Below are positions 10,224 through 20,739 of a stretch of 64,000 nucleotides of DNA, piece after piece (within the stretch, counting starts at the first letter, position 1; every line of letters starts with the position of its first letter). A program made the translations under genes and the position numbers. Origin of the DNA: Lepidodermella squamata (lineage: Eukaryota; Gastrotricha); NCBI GenBank assembly GCA_047495785.1, contig JBLDXI010000007.1:186001-250000 (forward strand), given 5' to 3'. The notes beneath the pieces were generated by a model. The model made no database searches. It was not told the DNA's origin and saw only the letters and a program-made list of their open reading frames with translations.

Positions 10224-10622
10224 TCAACCAAGAGGCATACAGTTCCGATGAATCATAACGATTTGTTCTGGCTGCGGTAATCGAATGCATTCGAAAAGCT
10301 TTAGCAGATTGTACTGTAACGACATTTCAATATGATACAAGAATTTCATGCAAGGAATAACACTTACCCCAAAGCATTTTTCACAGCTTTTCATGGCGAA
10401 GCTGCTCTTGTTATTTTTGTTCAGCAGCGTTTTCAGGGACTCGCGGATTCGTTCGGGAGCCAAGGTTTCCTTAAATTTAGCTTGCCGAGTCATTGCGTTG
10501 ACTGCTTTCCACGATTTAGATGGATCAGACAGGATATCTTGAGTACCTACAGCTTGGCACAAAGTGTTAATAAGCACCAAACTTAGCACTGGTATAGACC
10601 ACCGAATTTTTCTGGCCTGCAT
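10224..10622 (-). CDS. CxxCF-family small secreted peptide, intron in frame
   Basis: Exons 10622-10368 and 10313-10224, 114 aa when spliced. Signal peptide ~1-24 (IPVLSLVLINTLCQA). The lysine-rich helical middle leads to KSCEKCFG at a GTAAGT donor. The 54-bp intron contains no stop and keeps frame, so a retained-intron product is possible. Exon 2: YNLLKLFECIRLPQPEQIV, then HRNCMPLG and stop. The HRNCMP(L/I)G ending is shared with the next gene on the same strand, marking a recent tandem pair. Confidence 0.75.
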   Translation of the reverse strand: MQARKIRWSIPVLSLVLINTLCQAVGTQDILSDPSKSWKAVNAMTRQAKFKETLAPERIRESLKTLLNKNNKSSFAMKSCEKCFGVSVIPCMKFLYHIEMSLQYNLLKLFECIRLPQPEQIVMIHRNCMPLG

Positions 10623-11011
10623 TTTAGCTCAGTATAAATGAAAATGGCGAAGTTTGCTTGCTCATGTATATGTATCTGTCAGTCACTTCCTTTAATTATG
10701 TCCACTGATCGATCCACAGCGTGGTTGGGATGAAAAACAACGCAAAATATTAGATGTCCCTACAATAACAAAGCATGGGCTGAGAGATGAGTGGTCATCG
10801 AAAGTTTCCGGAGCATGCACTCGTTACTTAAAAGGACATTCTTTACCACTAAAAAATGCGGGGTGCATTAATGAAATTGAGACAGCGACTGAAGCTTTCG
10901 TCGCTTTTATTGAAAACCGTGGCAAACACTCAAAGACGACCAAATCGCGGAAGAACAGCGAGTATTATCACTACTGTGTTCAACCAGGAAATGACAGAGT
11001 AACAGAATATA

Positions 11012-11453
11012 TCAACCTATGGGCATACAGTTCCTGTGTACTAGAATGATTTGTTCAGCTTCCGGCCGCCTCAAGCAGTCGACTAGCTTATTAATATTGC
11101 TCTGAAAGTGAAGTCAAATTTCAAAGCAGTGAATCAAGGAATGAACAATATCCTACCCCGAAACATTTACTGCATGAGATCATCATGAAAACATTTCGAT
11201 CTTTGCTAACATCCGCGTGCTTTGCAATCCACTTTTGCAGCAGCTGCCGAAATCGAGGTCGGTTGATGAGTTCGTTGAGTTCATACGAAGAGTGCTGTAG
11301 ATTTTGGAAAGCGGAGCGTGAGTTCGCAATCGCGACTTCAGATTTATTGTTTGCCGCCGCCTTGGATGAAGAATCGGTGAGTGATAGCGCCGCATACGGC
11401 AATGCCATGCAGGCAATAAGGAGGAATATGTAACTTTTTACAGACATCAGCAT
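11012..11453 (-). CDS. CxxCF-family small secreted peptide (4-Cys type)
   Basis: Exons 11453-11157 and 11101-11012, 128 aa. Signal peptide ~1-24 (SYIFLLIACMALPYAA). The middle is Ser/Ala-rich, then RPRFRQLLQKWIAKH, ending MISCSKCFG. Exon 2: NINKLVDCLRRPEAEQII and HRNCMPIG. It is a close paralogue of the gene at 10224-10622 in the 3' exon, but the N-terminal half differs strongly, so the two exons are evolving at different rates. Confidence 0.75.
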
Positions 11454-12444
11454 TTGATCTAGTTTGAAACCGAATCAACAGTTTTTATAAATGCTTCAGG
11501 TCAATCGTGAGATATCAATGACTGATGACCCCAAGCGCGGATCGGAAACAGCTACTTTTACTAGTGATAATAATAACACGTCACGCTATGCATTATAAAA
11601 TTGGACGCAGCTTGTTTTTCAGGCGATGCAATTTATGCTCTCTGGTGGGTGGCCACCAAAGGGGGTGGTAGTTGCGTAGCAATTGCCATAAACCCTTTTG
11701 GAATGTCCGATGTAATATTTGATCGTTTTTATGCTAATGAAACGCCGCGCAGTAGTCGCAGTTGTCGAAATTTAGCCGGCGGGCCGATGACGGCAGTCAA
11801 TCAGCATCAATGATTAGGAGAGTATACAGTGCAAATCACTAGATTCAGATCGCCCTACCAGAAACAATAACTGTTGTTTTTTTCATTATTTATGTGATTC
11901 AGATTCCATCATGGACAGCGTTTCAGTCGCAGAGGGATTAACGGCCAGAACTACGCAACAAAGCAGCATCCCTTTCACACCTTGAATTTGCATTCATGGC
12001 CGATAATTTTACACTCTATCAGCGCTGCAGGCGCAAGAATGTAGTAAGGTGGCTTCATATAGCGTCCTAATTTACGTCAACAGCGACTTATGAGTGCAAA
12101 AACCTGAGGCGGTCATCGAACCTATGATTATCTGAAATGACAAAAACTAGAGCGAAGTCTCGCCGAGGCCGCTGTTTATGAGTGGGCGTGTTACAATGAA
12201 AGCCTTAGGCTTCCCTACATTTGCAAATTTAGCTCTGACATTTCCTCCCTCGCAAAATATGATGTGATAATCCTAACAAGAGGCGATCGCTGTGATGAAA
12301 GTGACGAGTCTCGCATAAACAAATGAATCAGTCGCTTGTCAGGTGCGTGTTGAATCCCGCGCAATCAGCAATATTTACGCTGTGCGATATTTGAATTCGT
12401 GCCAAACAGCTTAACACAAAACCAGGTTATATTCCCTATAGTGA
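11454..12444. other. Intergenic stretch between divergent peptide genes
   Basis: Promoter-facing interval. A minus-strand 27-codon frame (11969-11886) begins with a signal-like MLLCCVVLAV but has no family motif and no second exon that I could join. Nothing else is supported. Confidence 0.4.
11481..11490 (-). promoter_or_regulatory. TATA-box candidate
   Basis: TTATAAAAAC on the minus strand, ~28 bp before the ATG at 11453. Confidence 0.4.
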
Positions 12445-12808
12445 ATGCATTTTTCCCAACTGGTCATCATTGTAGTCGCCTTGATTTCTGTTAGTATCAG
12501 CCGGTGCTGTGGCATGTGGCCAAGTTTCAGCGAACATCATGATCATCACTCAGCGTCCGATGAGCCATCGTCCCCTAGGAAAATGCTTCGTGATGTCACA
12601 ACCCAGGGATGCCTGCGTTGCTTCGCGGTAATTTAAATTAAAAACTAGTCCGATTACACTTACTTAACCGTAATTATATTTCTCTACGTAATAGCACAGT
12701 GTACCTGCATCCCTCGACTGCTTGAGGCGACGTCCTGTGTCACGGCTGGTTTACCTTCAGAAAAAATGCAGCACAAAAACGCATCATCGACATCAGGCTA
12801 TGAAATGA
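12445..12808 (+). CDS. CxxCF-family small secreted peptide, His-rich
   Basis: Exons 12445-12627 and 12695-12808, 98 aa. Signal peptide ~1-19. The short middle has a CC pair and an EHHDHH histidine cluster, with another at the C-terminus (HHRH); such clusters could bind metal but this is unproven. Exon 1 ends QGCLRCFA with a weak GTAATT donor; the acceptor is TAATAG. Exon 2: HSVPASLDCLRRRPVSR and KKC. The signature spacing is exact. Confidence 0.75.
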
Positions 12809-14696
12809 AACGTGGATCAAACCCTGAAATGATATCTGAACTTGTTTATAGTTTTTTTGGAATGACAATGTCATTAGATCAAAATGGAACAATTTATTCG
12901 ATTTGGCAAAGGAATAGTTGTTATCATCATTATTATTGATGTGATTACAGTTTGGAATGTCATCATTTTCAAGTTGCCGATTTGTTCAAATCCAATAAAA
13001 CAATGTGGACTCTGTTCAATGTGATTAAAAAACTTGCAGCGCTGTAATATATAATAGCTGAGAATTTCAAATAAAAGAGAAGTGGTGTTAGTTTAAGCCG
13101 GTTTTAAAAAAGCGCTATCAATTGCGGTGGTGGAAAGCTTGAAAGGCCCATCTTTCAAGTGACGATTACGAAAAAATGTCGACTCTTATATTCTTTTTAA
13201 GGAGTTTTTCACACTTGATAGACTTGCCTCATTTTACGTCCATGTCTTGTCACCGCAGTAATTCCCTCGCACTCGGGCAAAAATAAACCAATTTATGTAT
13301 CGATTGGTAGTAGAATCCTGAAAATCACAGGGCTGCACCATTTATCACAACAACAATAAACATCATGGGGAGTCACGACATCATTCTCGCCGCCCGCTCG
13401 TTGGCAAACAGTCAGCTAAAACAATGGCTAGCCCAAATTGTGATGTAAACAACAGCTTCAAGGGTTTCCAATTAAGTGATCATATATGTCGAGCCTATAC
13501 CAGTCGCTATTTACCCAACTGCGGTAGGTGGGAAGATGAAGTTGACGGATTTACAGCCAGGAAATAATAAAAGTGAGCAAAAAATTCGACCAAAAATCAC
13601 CATCGTCTGCATGCGATTGTCTCTACATCCGCCTAGTGTTGTTTTCATTTATTTACTTTTTATAGTATCAATATTAATATATATTCATCAGAGTTTGACA
13701 CAAGTTCGAATAATCGCGTCGCTGAGGTTGAACTGTTAAATATGCTTCGTATATAGCAATCTTGATTCAATTGCTAAGTTTGTCTGTGGTCTAATTAGCT
13801 GGCTAAATTGAGTGATCGAATCATCGATCGATAGCGGCCATTGTCCCTCTTCCCCCTGACAAGCTAATCGAATAGTAAATCAAATTGGACACAGAGGCCG
13901 TGAAATGTGCCATTGAAAAAAACAGGACCATTTGAAATTATATAGGCGAAGCGTGCTAATTGCGATTTTCTCACTTGCTATACAGCACAGGAAAAAATAA
14001 GGTTCACAAATTTTAAAGGATGCATAACTGCCCATTGCATGTTATAGCACATCCGATTGTGTACCCCGCCTACTCTGGCCCCTGGAACTTTATTTTGGGG
14101 TCACTTAGGTCCAATTTAATGGTAATACTGAAATAGCGCACTACTATCCCTTGTTTATTTCCAAGTCATTACGCCAATAATAATAATATCTTTTATATTG
14201 CTGAAATGTCAACGTTATCAAGGCTTTAGAGGGCGTTTTATAGTTATAATTCAATATAAGCCTTTTACTTATTGATCAAATTGTCAGTAAATTTTAAATT
14301 GGCCGGCTCAACGCAGTCCAGCAAATTTTGGTACTTATGTTTAAATCACTATCCGATAAGTTTAGTCTGTTTTAATGGAAGCATGACTATGATCGGTCAG
14401 ATAGTGTATCCCCATAGCATGGATTGACTTGTCATCATTGTTCTCTGAATATAAAATGAGTATAGAGGCTGTGTTATCATTTCTGATTTGTAAAATTTTT
14501 GCTCATTATTATTGGATAACCACGCGTTTCGTGATTTCGATTGATAGAACCTTTGTTCTCCAGGGTTTTCACAAGCCTAGTCATACTCCCGCGCTACCGC
14601 GCTACTAAACGCATACATTTTCTGATGATACATAAATTAGCTATAAAACTAATTTTAGCGTTTATTTCTCGCGATTTTTAGACATCAACTAGTGCA
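12809..14696. other. Long intergenic stretch, no gene recognised
   Basis: About 1.9 kb of AT-rich sequence. I looked for signal-peptide exons, CxxCF exons and DC(L/M)RR exons on both strands and found none. The 87-codon plus-strand frame at 13476-13739 has a hydrophobic run but starts at a non-ATG codon and has no supporting signal. Confidence 0.45.
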
Positions 14697-15308
14697 ATGC
14701 TGCTGAATTCGCTAGTTGCTCTTATTTCAATACTACTACTATCAAATCTGCTGTCACCTTGTGTTGCTATATCAGACCTGGAGGAGTTGAGTTCTTCCCA
14801 GCAAAGACCATTATTAATGAACGCAGCTAGAAGTAACGACAAGCTACTCGCAGGCTTGCTTCCACCCATGCGCTCATCATCCTTGTCTTCACCTGCGAGC
14901 CGGGAGGAAGACTTGCGATCTAGCGAAGAACTAGACCCATCGTCGGCTGAAGTCGGCGAATCTCTGGCGAGCAGCAAGTCCGATGAATCGATAACTGACG
15001 ATTTGTCGGGTCTCTACGCAACGAACCCTATGTTTCGGAAGCTGCTCTACGCGTGGGTTAAGCGATGGATGAGGCGCAATCCGAAATATCGATCGTTGTC
15101 TTCCAGATGGTCGGGATGCAAGCGGTGCGTCGAGGTGAGATTTTAGCAATTGAATTAAATTAAATTACTCAATTTTATCTATCAGGCATTCGCTTTTATA
15201 CTCAATAAAAATCTAGCGAAATTGTTGGACTGTCACCAACGCGAAAAGGCACTGAGGCGGGACCATAACGTACAAGCGAGGTGTGCAACTCTGTTGCTCG
15301 AATCGTGA
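14697..15308 (+). CDS. CxxCF-family secreted peptide, long Ser/Asp-rich variant
   Basis: Exons 14697-15134 and 15186-15308, 186 aa, the longest member. Signal peptide ~1-25. A ~90-residue acidic, serine-rich stretch separates it from a basic helix (FRKLLYAWVKRWMRR) and the end of exon 1, SGCKRCVE, where Val replaces the usual Phe. Exon 2 has seven extra residues before Cys3 (LLDCHQREK) and a 16-residue spacing to ARC. The 51-bp intron sits at the family position. Divergent in the motif but the layout is the same. Confidence 0.65.
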
Positions 15309-15958
15309 CGGACGTTTAGTCATCGCTTTTCCATATATGTATTATAGTTTTTTGATCTCAAAAAATCAAATTTGTGTGTGTTATATTGTTTCTGCGTTCT
15401 CTCCTTCTCAAAAGCGAGGGCTTATTCTCTAAAAATAAATTGATCATATGGTACTTGACAAAATGTCTACTGTATTTTTTTATAATAAATTTTGGCGATC
15501 TATAATTTTTGTCATTTTTTGTTTTATTCCCGAGAAGACCAGTTTCCCGATTTTTTTTCAAAGTCGAGTGTTTCAGAATTAAGGTTCCATCCACAGGTTT
15601 CAAATGTAACGTCTTCCTTTTATTTTCAATTTTTTTTGTTATAATGCCTACCAGATAGATCGACGGTCAGTTTAGGAGTCAGACTTCAGAATTCAGTCTG
15701 CGGAGCCGATATCGATTTTAGAATCAGTCATTTTTGCAATAACATCAATCTAGGGAAGCAAACATGAGACTGATTACACACACCTGGGAGTTGGCGGGCG
15801 GCTAAAATAAATAATAATAAGGTCGTAGGGGGCACCAGTATCGATCAAGACAGGACTATAGGTCGATAACTGCGACAAAAAAATCGGAGAAATTTACATT
15901 TATTGCTAAATTTTAGAGCTAAAACGTCAAATTTAATGGTTCAACTACAGTTGGAGTA

Positions 15959-16800
15959 GTCTAAACCGGGCTATAAGGTCACACCTGCCAAAATGGTCCG
16001 CTTTAAAGTGAATCCAGCTGACATTATAAACCGGACTCAGTTTTAACTTTCAAAAGCCTGGAATGAGCTTAAAACGGGCAAACATAATAATAATAATAAT
16101 AATGGCTTTATTTATACTCCTTACGACTAAACGTCTCTAACGGTTTCCCGTTTTGAAGGAGTGGGCATTTTACTGCCTAACACAGACACACAGGGAATCA
16201 TGCGCACACACAGGCTTTGCATGTCCAGGTCCGGGAGCTGGGGCGAAGCGACTTGCTCAAGGCCGCAACACTTTTTGGTGTTGCTCTGTGGGCAGCTGGA
16301 ATCGAACGCACGACCTTCACGATGATGGGGGGCGCTCGATCCACTGCGCCACTGTGTTCCCCCCCACAACCTCGAAAATTTGAAAAATTGAAATTAATCT
16401 TTCATTTATTTTTTTTAAACCGACTTGACCCCTTAACCCTGGGCTACTATTAGGGAATATTAGCGAATGGGCTACTATTGAAAAAAATACGGTAAATCAC
16501 TGTAAAAATCACTGTAATTAATCGATTAATCGAGTTACGTAGCTAGATCTGGAATGATATGCCGAAATAATGAGGTGACTCTCGTCAGGCAGGTGCCTAC
16601 GTTTTCCTCCAAATCCTCTATAAGATTTACTTTATTTCCAAAAAGGTCCGGTCCGTTCTAGACCACCAGTCATGGACCAGTCCGGTTTAGAGAGTCCGGT
16701 TTATAGGCCTTAAATGTATAGGCCTTAACATGCTCCGGATCGAGACACCCATAATGGTCTAGGTTTAGGATAAGTCCGGTATCGGCGGTGCGGTTTAGAC
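15959..16800. mobile_element. Possible degenerate DNA element hosting the SINE
   Basis: GTCTAAACCG at 15959-15968 is exactly inverted as CGGTTTAGAC at 16791-16800. Inside, TAAACCGG-like words recur near the left end and GTCCGGTTTA-like words near the right end. No coding region or target duplication was found. The 10-bp inverted end could be chance, so this is a weak call. Confidence 0.25.
16084..16362 (-). mobile_element. tRNA-derived SINE
   Basis: Read on the minus strand, the element opens with a tRNA-like head. An A-box-like TGGCGCAGTGG is at 16351-16341. About 25 nt further on comes a B-box-like segment, GGTCGTGCGTTCGATTCC (16315-16298). A body follows with CTTGAGCAAGTCGCTT, a word typical of SINE core regions, and the element ends in GGAGTATAAATAAAGCC plus an (ATT)n tail of ~6 units. 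This A-box/B-box head plus simple-repeat tail is the hallmark of a Pol III SINE mobilised by a LINE. No target duplication was clear. It is not a functional tRNA because the acceptor stem cannot be completed. Confidence 0.75.
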
Positions 16801-17300
16801 AACTTTCACCATATTTAGACCCGTATAATTATAATTGCCTAATATAGAACTCATTTTCGGCAATGTGTGTGATTTGCGATTTCAAATCTGCTAATGATTC
16901 AATATTCGTTGCGGCCGACAGTATAAGGGTTGCACATCCCGGGATCGCTCGGTTCCGAAATTGGAACGATGAGACAAAAATCTCCAATATGATAATTAAA
17001 TCAAATTAATATATAATCATGTGGCTGCATACCGAAAGGCACGCGAACCGAAAGACATGCTGGCGTGAAATTTCTGAAATCAAGGGGCTCTCGATCGCTT
17101 GACATTTTGACAGGCGCTTGAATTTTTAAACGGCAGAGGTGTCTAATTCTAGCGAACAACAAATGAGTCTATTTTCACAACAACGAGGATGAAAAACAGC
17201 CGAAGCATAATTAAATTATGTCATTTTTTCACCGGGATGTCAAGTCAAAGTCGGAGTGCAATCAGAGCAGATTTCTATCTGTCCCAAACTTACTGTTTTC

Positions 17301-17705
17301 ATGTTTACCATGTTGCTTGAAAAATCATTATTCACGGTGTCGATCATCGTTATTCTAGCCGTTGGTTTCACAGGATTTTCCAAAGCTGATACCGATCTGC
17401 ACGGTGAGCTATATCTTGCATCGGCCTACCAGTTACGCCAGCAGGTTCACGAGCGGCTCAACGAGGCATCTTCCGAACTCGAAAAATTCACCGTCCTCAG
17501 CTGCATAAAATGCTTCCGGCTATTCACGCCAGCCAACATCGGCCGCGCTCTAGCCTGCATTGAGCACACCCTCGTCGAGCGGCTTGTCATCATTTACTAC
17601 AAATGTCTGAAGCCAGCCAACAGAAAACTCATGACCGAAGCGCTGAATTCAGCGCTGACACCTAATCAGCAAAATGCGGCCAGACTCTTCATCAACGGAC
17701 CGTGA
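17301..17705 (+). CDS. CxxCF-family peptide gene without the intron
   Basis: Single exon, 134 aa from the ATG at 17301 (another in-frame ATG at 17310 is equally good). Signal peptide ~1-32 with core FTVSIIVILAVGFTGF. The signature is LSCIKCFRLF, then ALACIEH and YYKC, with 14 residues between Cys2 and Cys3 instead of 10 and 15 between Cys3 and Cys4. There is no splice donor at the usual place; the four extra residues may be a remnant of intron or insertion. A C-terminal extension of ~34 residues follows. Codon third positions look richer in G/C than in its neighbours. Confidence 0.65.
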   Translation: MFTMLLEKSLFTVSIIVILAVGFTGFSKADTDLHGELYLASAYQLRQQVHERLNEASSELEKFTVLSCIKCFRLFTPANIGRALACIEHTLVERLVIIYYKCLKPANRKLMTEALNSALTPNQQNAARLFINGP

Positions 17706-17896
17706 TCACGCTATAATATAAGGAATTACTGATTAACCATACGCCGCGTTACCTATGATAAAGGCTTCACCGAAATTTTAATTAGCCAAGTAAACAAATT
17801 AATTGGCATGATCGGGTAAAAGCCACGTGCTGCAATATCGAATATTACGGATGTTCGCATTAGACACATCATATTAATGCTTTCGCTGCGAAAGAA

Positions 17897-18253
17897 ATGA
17901 ATAAAATTCTGTTAGATTTTATCGCAATTACCGTCTTGCTTGGCGTGATCTCATGTGCCAAACCACTACCACAATCCGACTATGGAGCTTACTTTGAAGA
18001 ATTCGTGAAATCTATGCAGAAAGGTCGAACTGTCGAGTTCACACGTATCGGCTGCCTCAAGTGTTTCGGGGTAAGATTATTCACATTATCGCGTTTTTTA
18101 GAGTTTCTTATAATCTTTTTATAGCACAATATTGTGAAAACAGTGGACTGCCTTCGACGTCCTGTATTGCAGCAAATGCGACTTATCCACCAGTTTTGCG
18201 TCACGCCGAGCAGCAGGAATTTAGGACTCAGTTCTAAGCCATTTGTAAGATGA
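17897..18253 (+). CDS. CxxCF-family small secreted peptide (4-Cys type)
   Basis: Exons 17897-18070 and 18125-18253, 100 aa. Signal peptide ~1-20 (LLDFIAITVLLGVISCA). The middle is short, only ~30 residues, then IGCLKCFG at a GTAAGA donor. Exon 2: HNIVKTVDCLRRPVLQQM, then HQFC and an 18-residue polar tail. This is one of the most compact members and a good reference for the family consensus. Confidence 0.78.
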
Positions 18254-18689
18254 AAAAAGACTAAAAACTCATCTTTCATCTTTCATCATGGAATCTGCTA
18301 GCCCGTATTGTCCGTGATGATAGCTAGAAGCATTTCTGTCCGATATGTTAAGACGAATGATTGATAAAAATAAACATTTTTTGAACGAATTCGGACTGAT
18401 TGTTAGTAGAAACGCAGACGGTGTTGCGCGGTAAAGAATTTCATTCATAGAAACGGTTATTATTTTGGTAATTAATAACAGCACGCAATATATATCTCTA
18501 GGTGACACGTTGAATTCTCCGCCGCGACGGGTGACAAATATCGATCTCCATTCTAGAAATTGCAATACTTTTACAGCAGAAGATCAAAAGACCGCGTGGG
18601 GCGATACATTGAGATTATCTATTTATCAGATTTTTTTTGTCACGAAACCTCCAATAAAACGGAGCCGCTGAAGCTGTTCTATCATCGCG

Positions 18690-19108
18690 ATGTTCTTGAT
18701 GATGTTAGCGGCGGCGTTGGGATCTAATGCGATCCTACCGCTGAGAACCGGCCGTATTACGACCTCAACTTCAACCACACCCGCGACTGCAGCCCACACG
18801 CGACTGGGCAACGCGAATGAATACACAGATCTGAAAGCTACATTTGTCAGACTTTTCGCCTTCACCGTCCGAGCAAGCAATAACAAGTCTTTCGCCAGAA
18901 CAGCTTGTACGAAATGTTTTGCAGTGAGCTAATCATATTTCCACCTTATTTTTTGTTTATTATATTTTGTGTAAAAATACAGCATAACATGATAACAATG
19001 TACGAATGTCTTCACAAGTCCGGGCAGCAACAGCTGATGATGCTCTACGAGAAGTGCATCCTGACTGATACGGGTCACCGAAAACTGCGATTTCTCGATC
19101 GACGTTAA
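18690..19108 (+). CDS. CxxCF-family small secreted peptide, Thr-rich
   Basis: Exons 18690-18923 and 18983-19108, 119 aa. Short signal peptide (MFLMMLAAALGSNA). A Thr/Ala-rich linker (TTSTSTTPATAA), likely O-glycosylated, precedes a helical ATFVRLFAFTVRAS and TACTKCFA. Exon 2: HNMITMYECLHKSGQQQ, then YEKC, and a basic tail. The RR pair after Cys3 is replaced by HK. Donor GTGAGC, acceptor TACAG, intron 59 bp. Confidence 0.73.
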
Positions 19109-19305
19109 TCAAGTTCACAAATCGACTTTCTATCATTCATCACTCAATTTGACCGCAAAACGCTCCTGTATTAAAAATTCTGTCCCCGTGCGACGACACA
19201 CCGTGATAATATAAGAAAATCGGCGAATTTCGTGCCAGATTTGGACGGTTTTACGATTTATTTATAGCGACGATATAAATCTTTCACGATGACTAATAAA
19301 ACATG

Positions 19306-19631
19306 TTATAGACGACAGCCGACTGACTTTAAAAATTTGAGCCGTCCTGAGACGGGTCGGCGAATACAATCAAGTGTTCGCTTTGAGCTATACTATAATG
19401 AAAATATTTTATAAAAAAATATGTTGCTATATTTCATGGGGTCAAACTAACCTGAAAACAGTTGGAGCAAGCCTCTCGGGTGATACTCATCAAAGTTAAC
19501 ATTTCGCGATGTCGAGCTGTCAATTGAGCAAAATCACCTGACGACCTGAGATCACTTTCGTCCACATTTTGACACCTGATTATCGTTAGATTTACAGCCA
19601 GAAAAGCAGCAACATAGGATAAAGGATGCAT
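19306..19631 (-). CDS. CxxCF-family small secreted peptide (x16 subtype)
   Basis: Exons 19631-19452 and 19392-19306, 88 aa. I choose the ATG at 19631 because it opens a signal peptide (HPLSYVAAFLAVNLTII); the frame extends upstream but without a plausible start. Exon 1 ends TREACSNCFQ. Exon 2: YSSKRTLDCIRRPVSGRLKFL, then sixteen residues after Cys3 the final VGC. The TLDC-[LIM]-RR core and CFQ ending place it in a subgroup with the next minus-strand genes. Confidence 0.73.
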
Positions 19632-19879
19632 TTTTATGAAAAAAATTAATAATTCTTCTACAATATTCTCCGCAACAGGATTCGTGACCAGGGAAATGAC
19701 CACCCCATGGTCCATTATTCAATTTTAAACAGCCGTTTCTAACAGTTTCATTGATTTTATTTATTATTATACAGGAGACCAGCCCTGGGCGTAAAAATTG
19801 ATTCACGTCAAAATGCTAAAATCTACGAAGCTAATTTCAGTCATTAAATTTTGATGACGGTGTGTACATGCGCGTCAGC

Positions 19880-20192
19880 TCACGATGCCATCAGGTAAAT
19901 CGGCGGGCATCTGTATGACTTCAAAAATCTCACCCGTCCAGTGTTCTCTCGCCTCAAACAATCCAGCGTTTTCTTGACGCTAAACTAAAATTAAAAAAAT
20001 AATTGTTCGTAAAATAAAACATGGGAAAATGGGTTAGCTAACTTGAAAGCACATTTGGCAAGCTGATGACGTCATTCCGTTAACCTTCTCTCTGATAGAC
20101 TGGCCTGCTTCCCATTTTTCAGAAGAGTTGGCTTCGGCGCTAGCTAAAACAATGGCTGCGATAGTAGCGATATACAGGAACCCTAAATGCAT
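19880..20192 (-). CDS. CxxCF-family small secreted peptide (x16 subtype)
   Basis: Exons 20192-20043 and 19984-19880, 84 aa; both exons are too short to stand out as ORFs, and I found the gene from its motifs. Signal peptide ~1-21 (HLGFLYIATIAAIVLASA). Exon 1 ends TSSACQMCFQ at a GTTAGC donor. Exon 2, after a TTTTAG acceptor, reads FSVKKTLDCLRRENTGRVRF, then SYRC. The same FS(V/L)KKTLDC start is found in the gene at 30045-30422, so the two are close paralogues separated by ~10 kb. Confidence 0.72.
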
Positions 20193-20739
20193 GCTTTTAA
20201 GTCTAAAATTAAAAAATTATATGTCGGTGTTTCGAGGCTTGCTACGACGATTTTTTGCTTTGCTATAAAAAATTGGGCCATGTAGTGAGTACTTGAGTTT
20301 ACATCGTGTTTATAGGATAAAGCAAGCCAAGCGTGAAATTCATGAACTCTTTGCTCCCATCAGCAGAGAATTTTAGGAAAAAGGATTAAAAAAACTGCCA
20401 TGATTTATGATTCTTAGTATTTATTAATTTTACTTTTATACAAACACGGCTTCTCGATATCGAATTTCAAAACCTGCGTTATCTCACAATCTTCTCTTGT
20501 TTATCGCAGCCGTACCAAAATTAATTTGACAAATTACGTTCCGGTCATGCAAAGAGAAGGAAGATAATTTGCTAATTGAAAGGCCAAAACAAGCCGCGCA
20601 TGAAATGATAAATAACCGGGTATAATTCAATTTCAGCTATTTTAAGCGAAACATCCGCCTCAAAACTATAATATAATATTATAAAATCAAAGAAAATAAC
20701 AAAATTATACGAATAATGGGTATTTTTTCATAAAATTGT
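20193..20739. other. Intergenic stretch, nothing recognised
   Basis: AT-rich. A TTTATAG word on the minus strand near 20266-20272 could serve as a TATA box for the gene at 19880-20192, about 75 bp before its ATG. No ORF or repeat is supported. Confidence 0.35.

Larger units (their letters stand above)
15309..17300. other. Repeat-rich intergenic stretch
   Basis: Contains the SINE (16084-16362) and a possible older element around it (15959-16800), listed separately. The plus-strand frames over the SINE are not genes. Confidence 0.5.

Noticed and set aside
16297-16352. A tRNA gene on the minus strand
   Set aside because: A-box and B-box words are present, but the segment continues into a SINE body and (ATT)n tail and no acceptor stem pairs at the ends.
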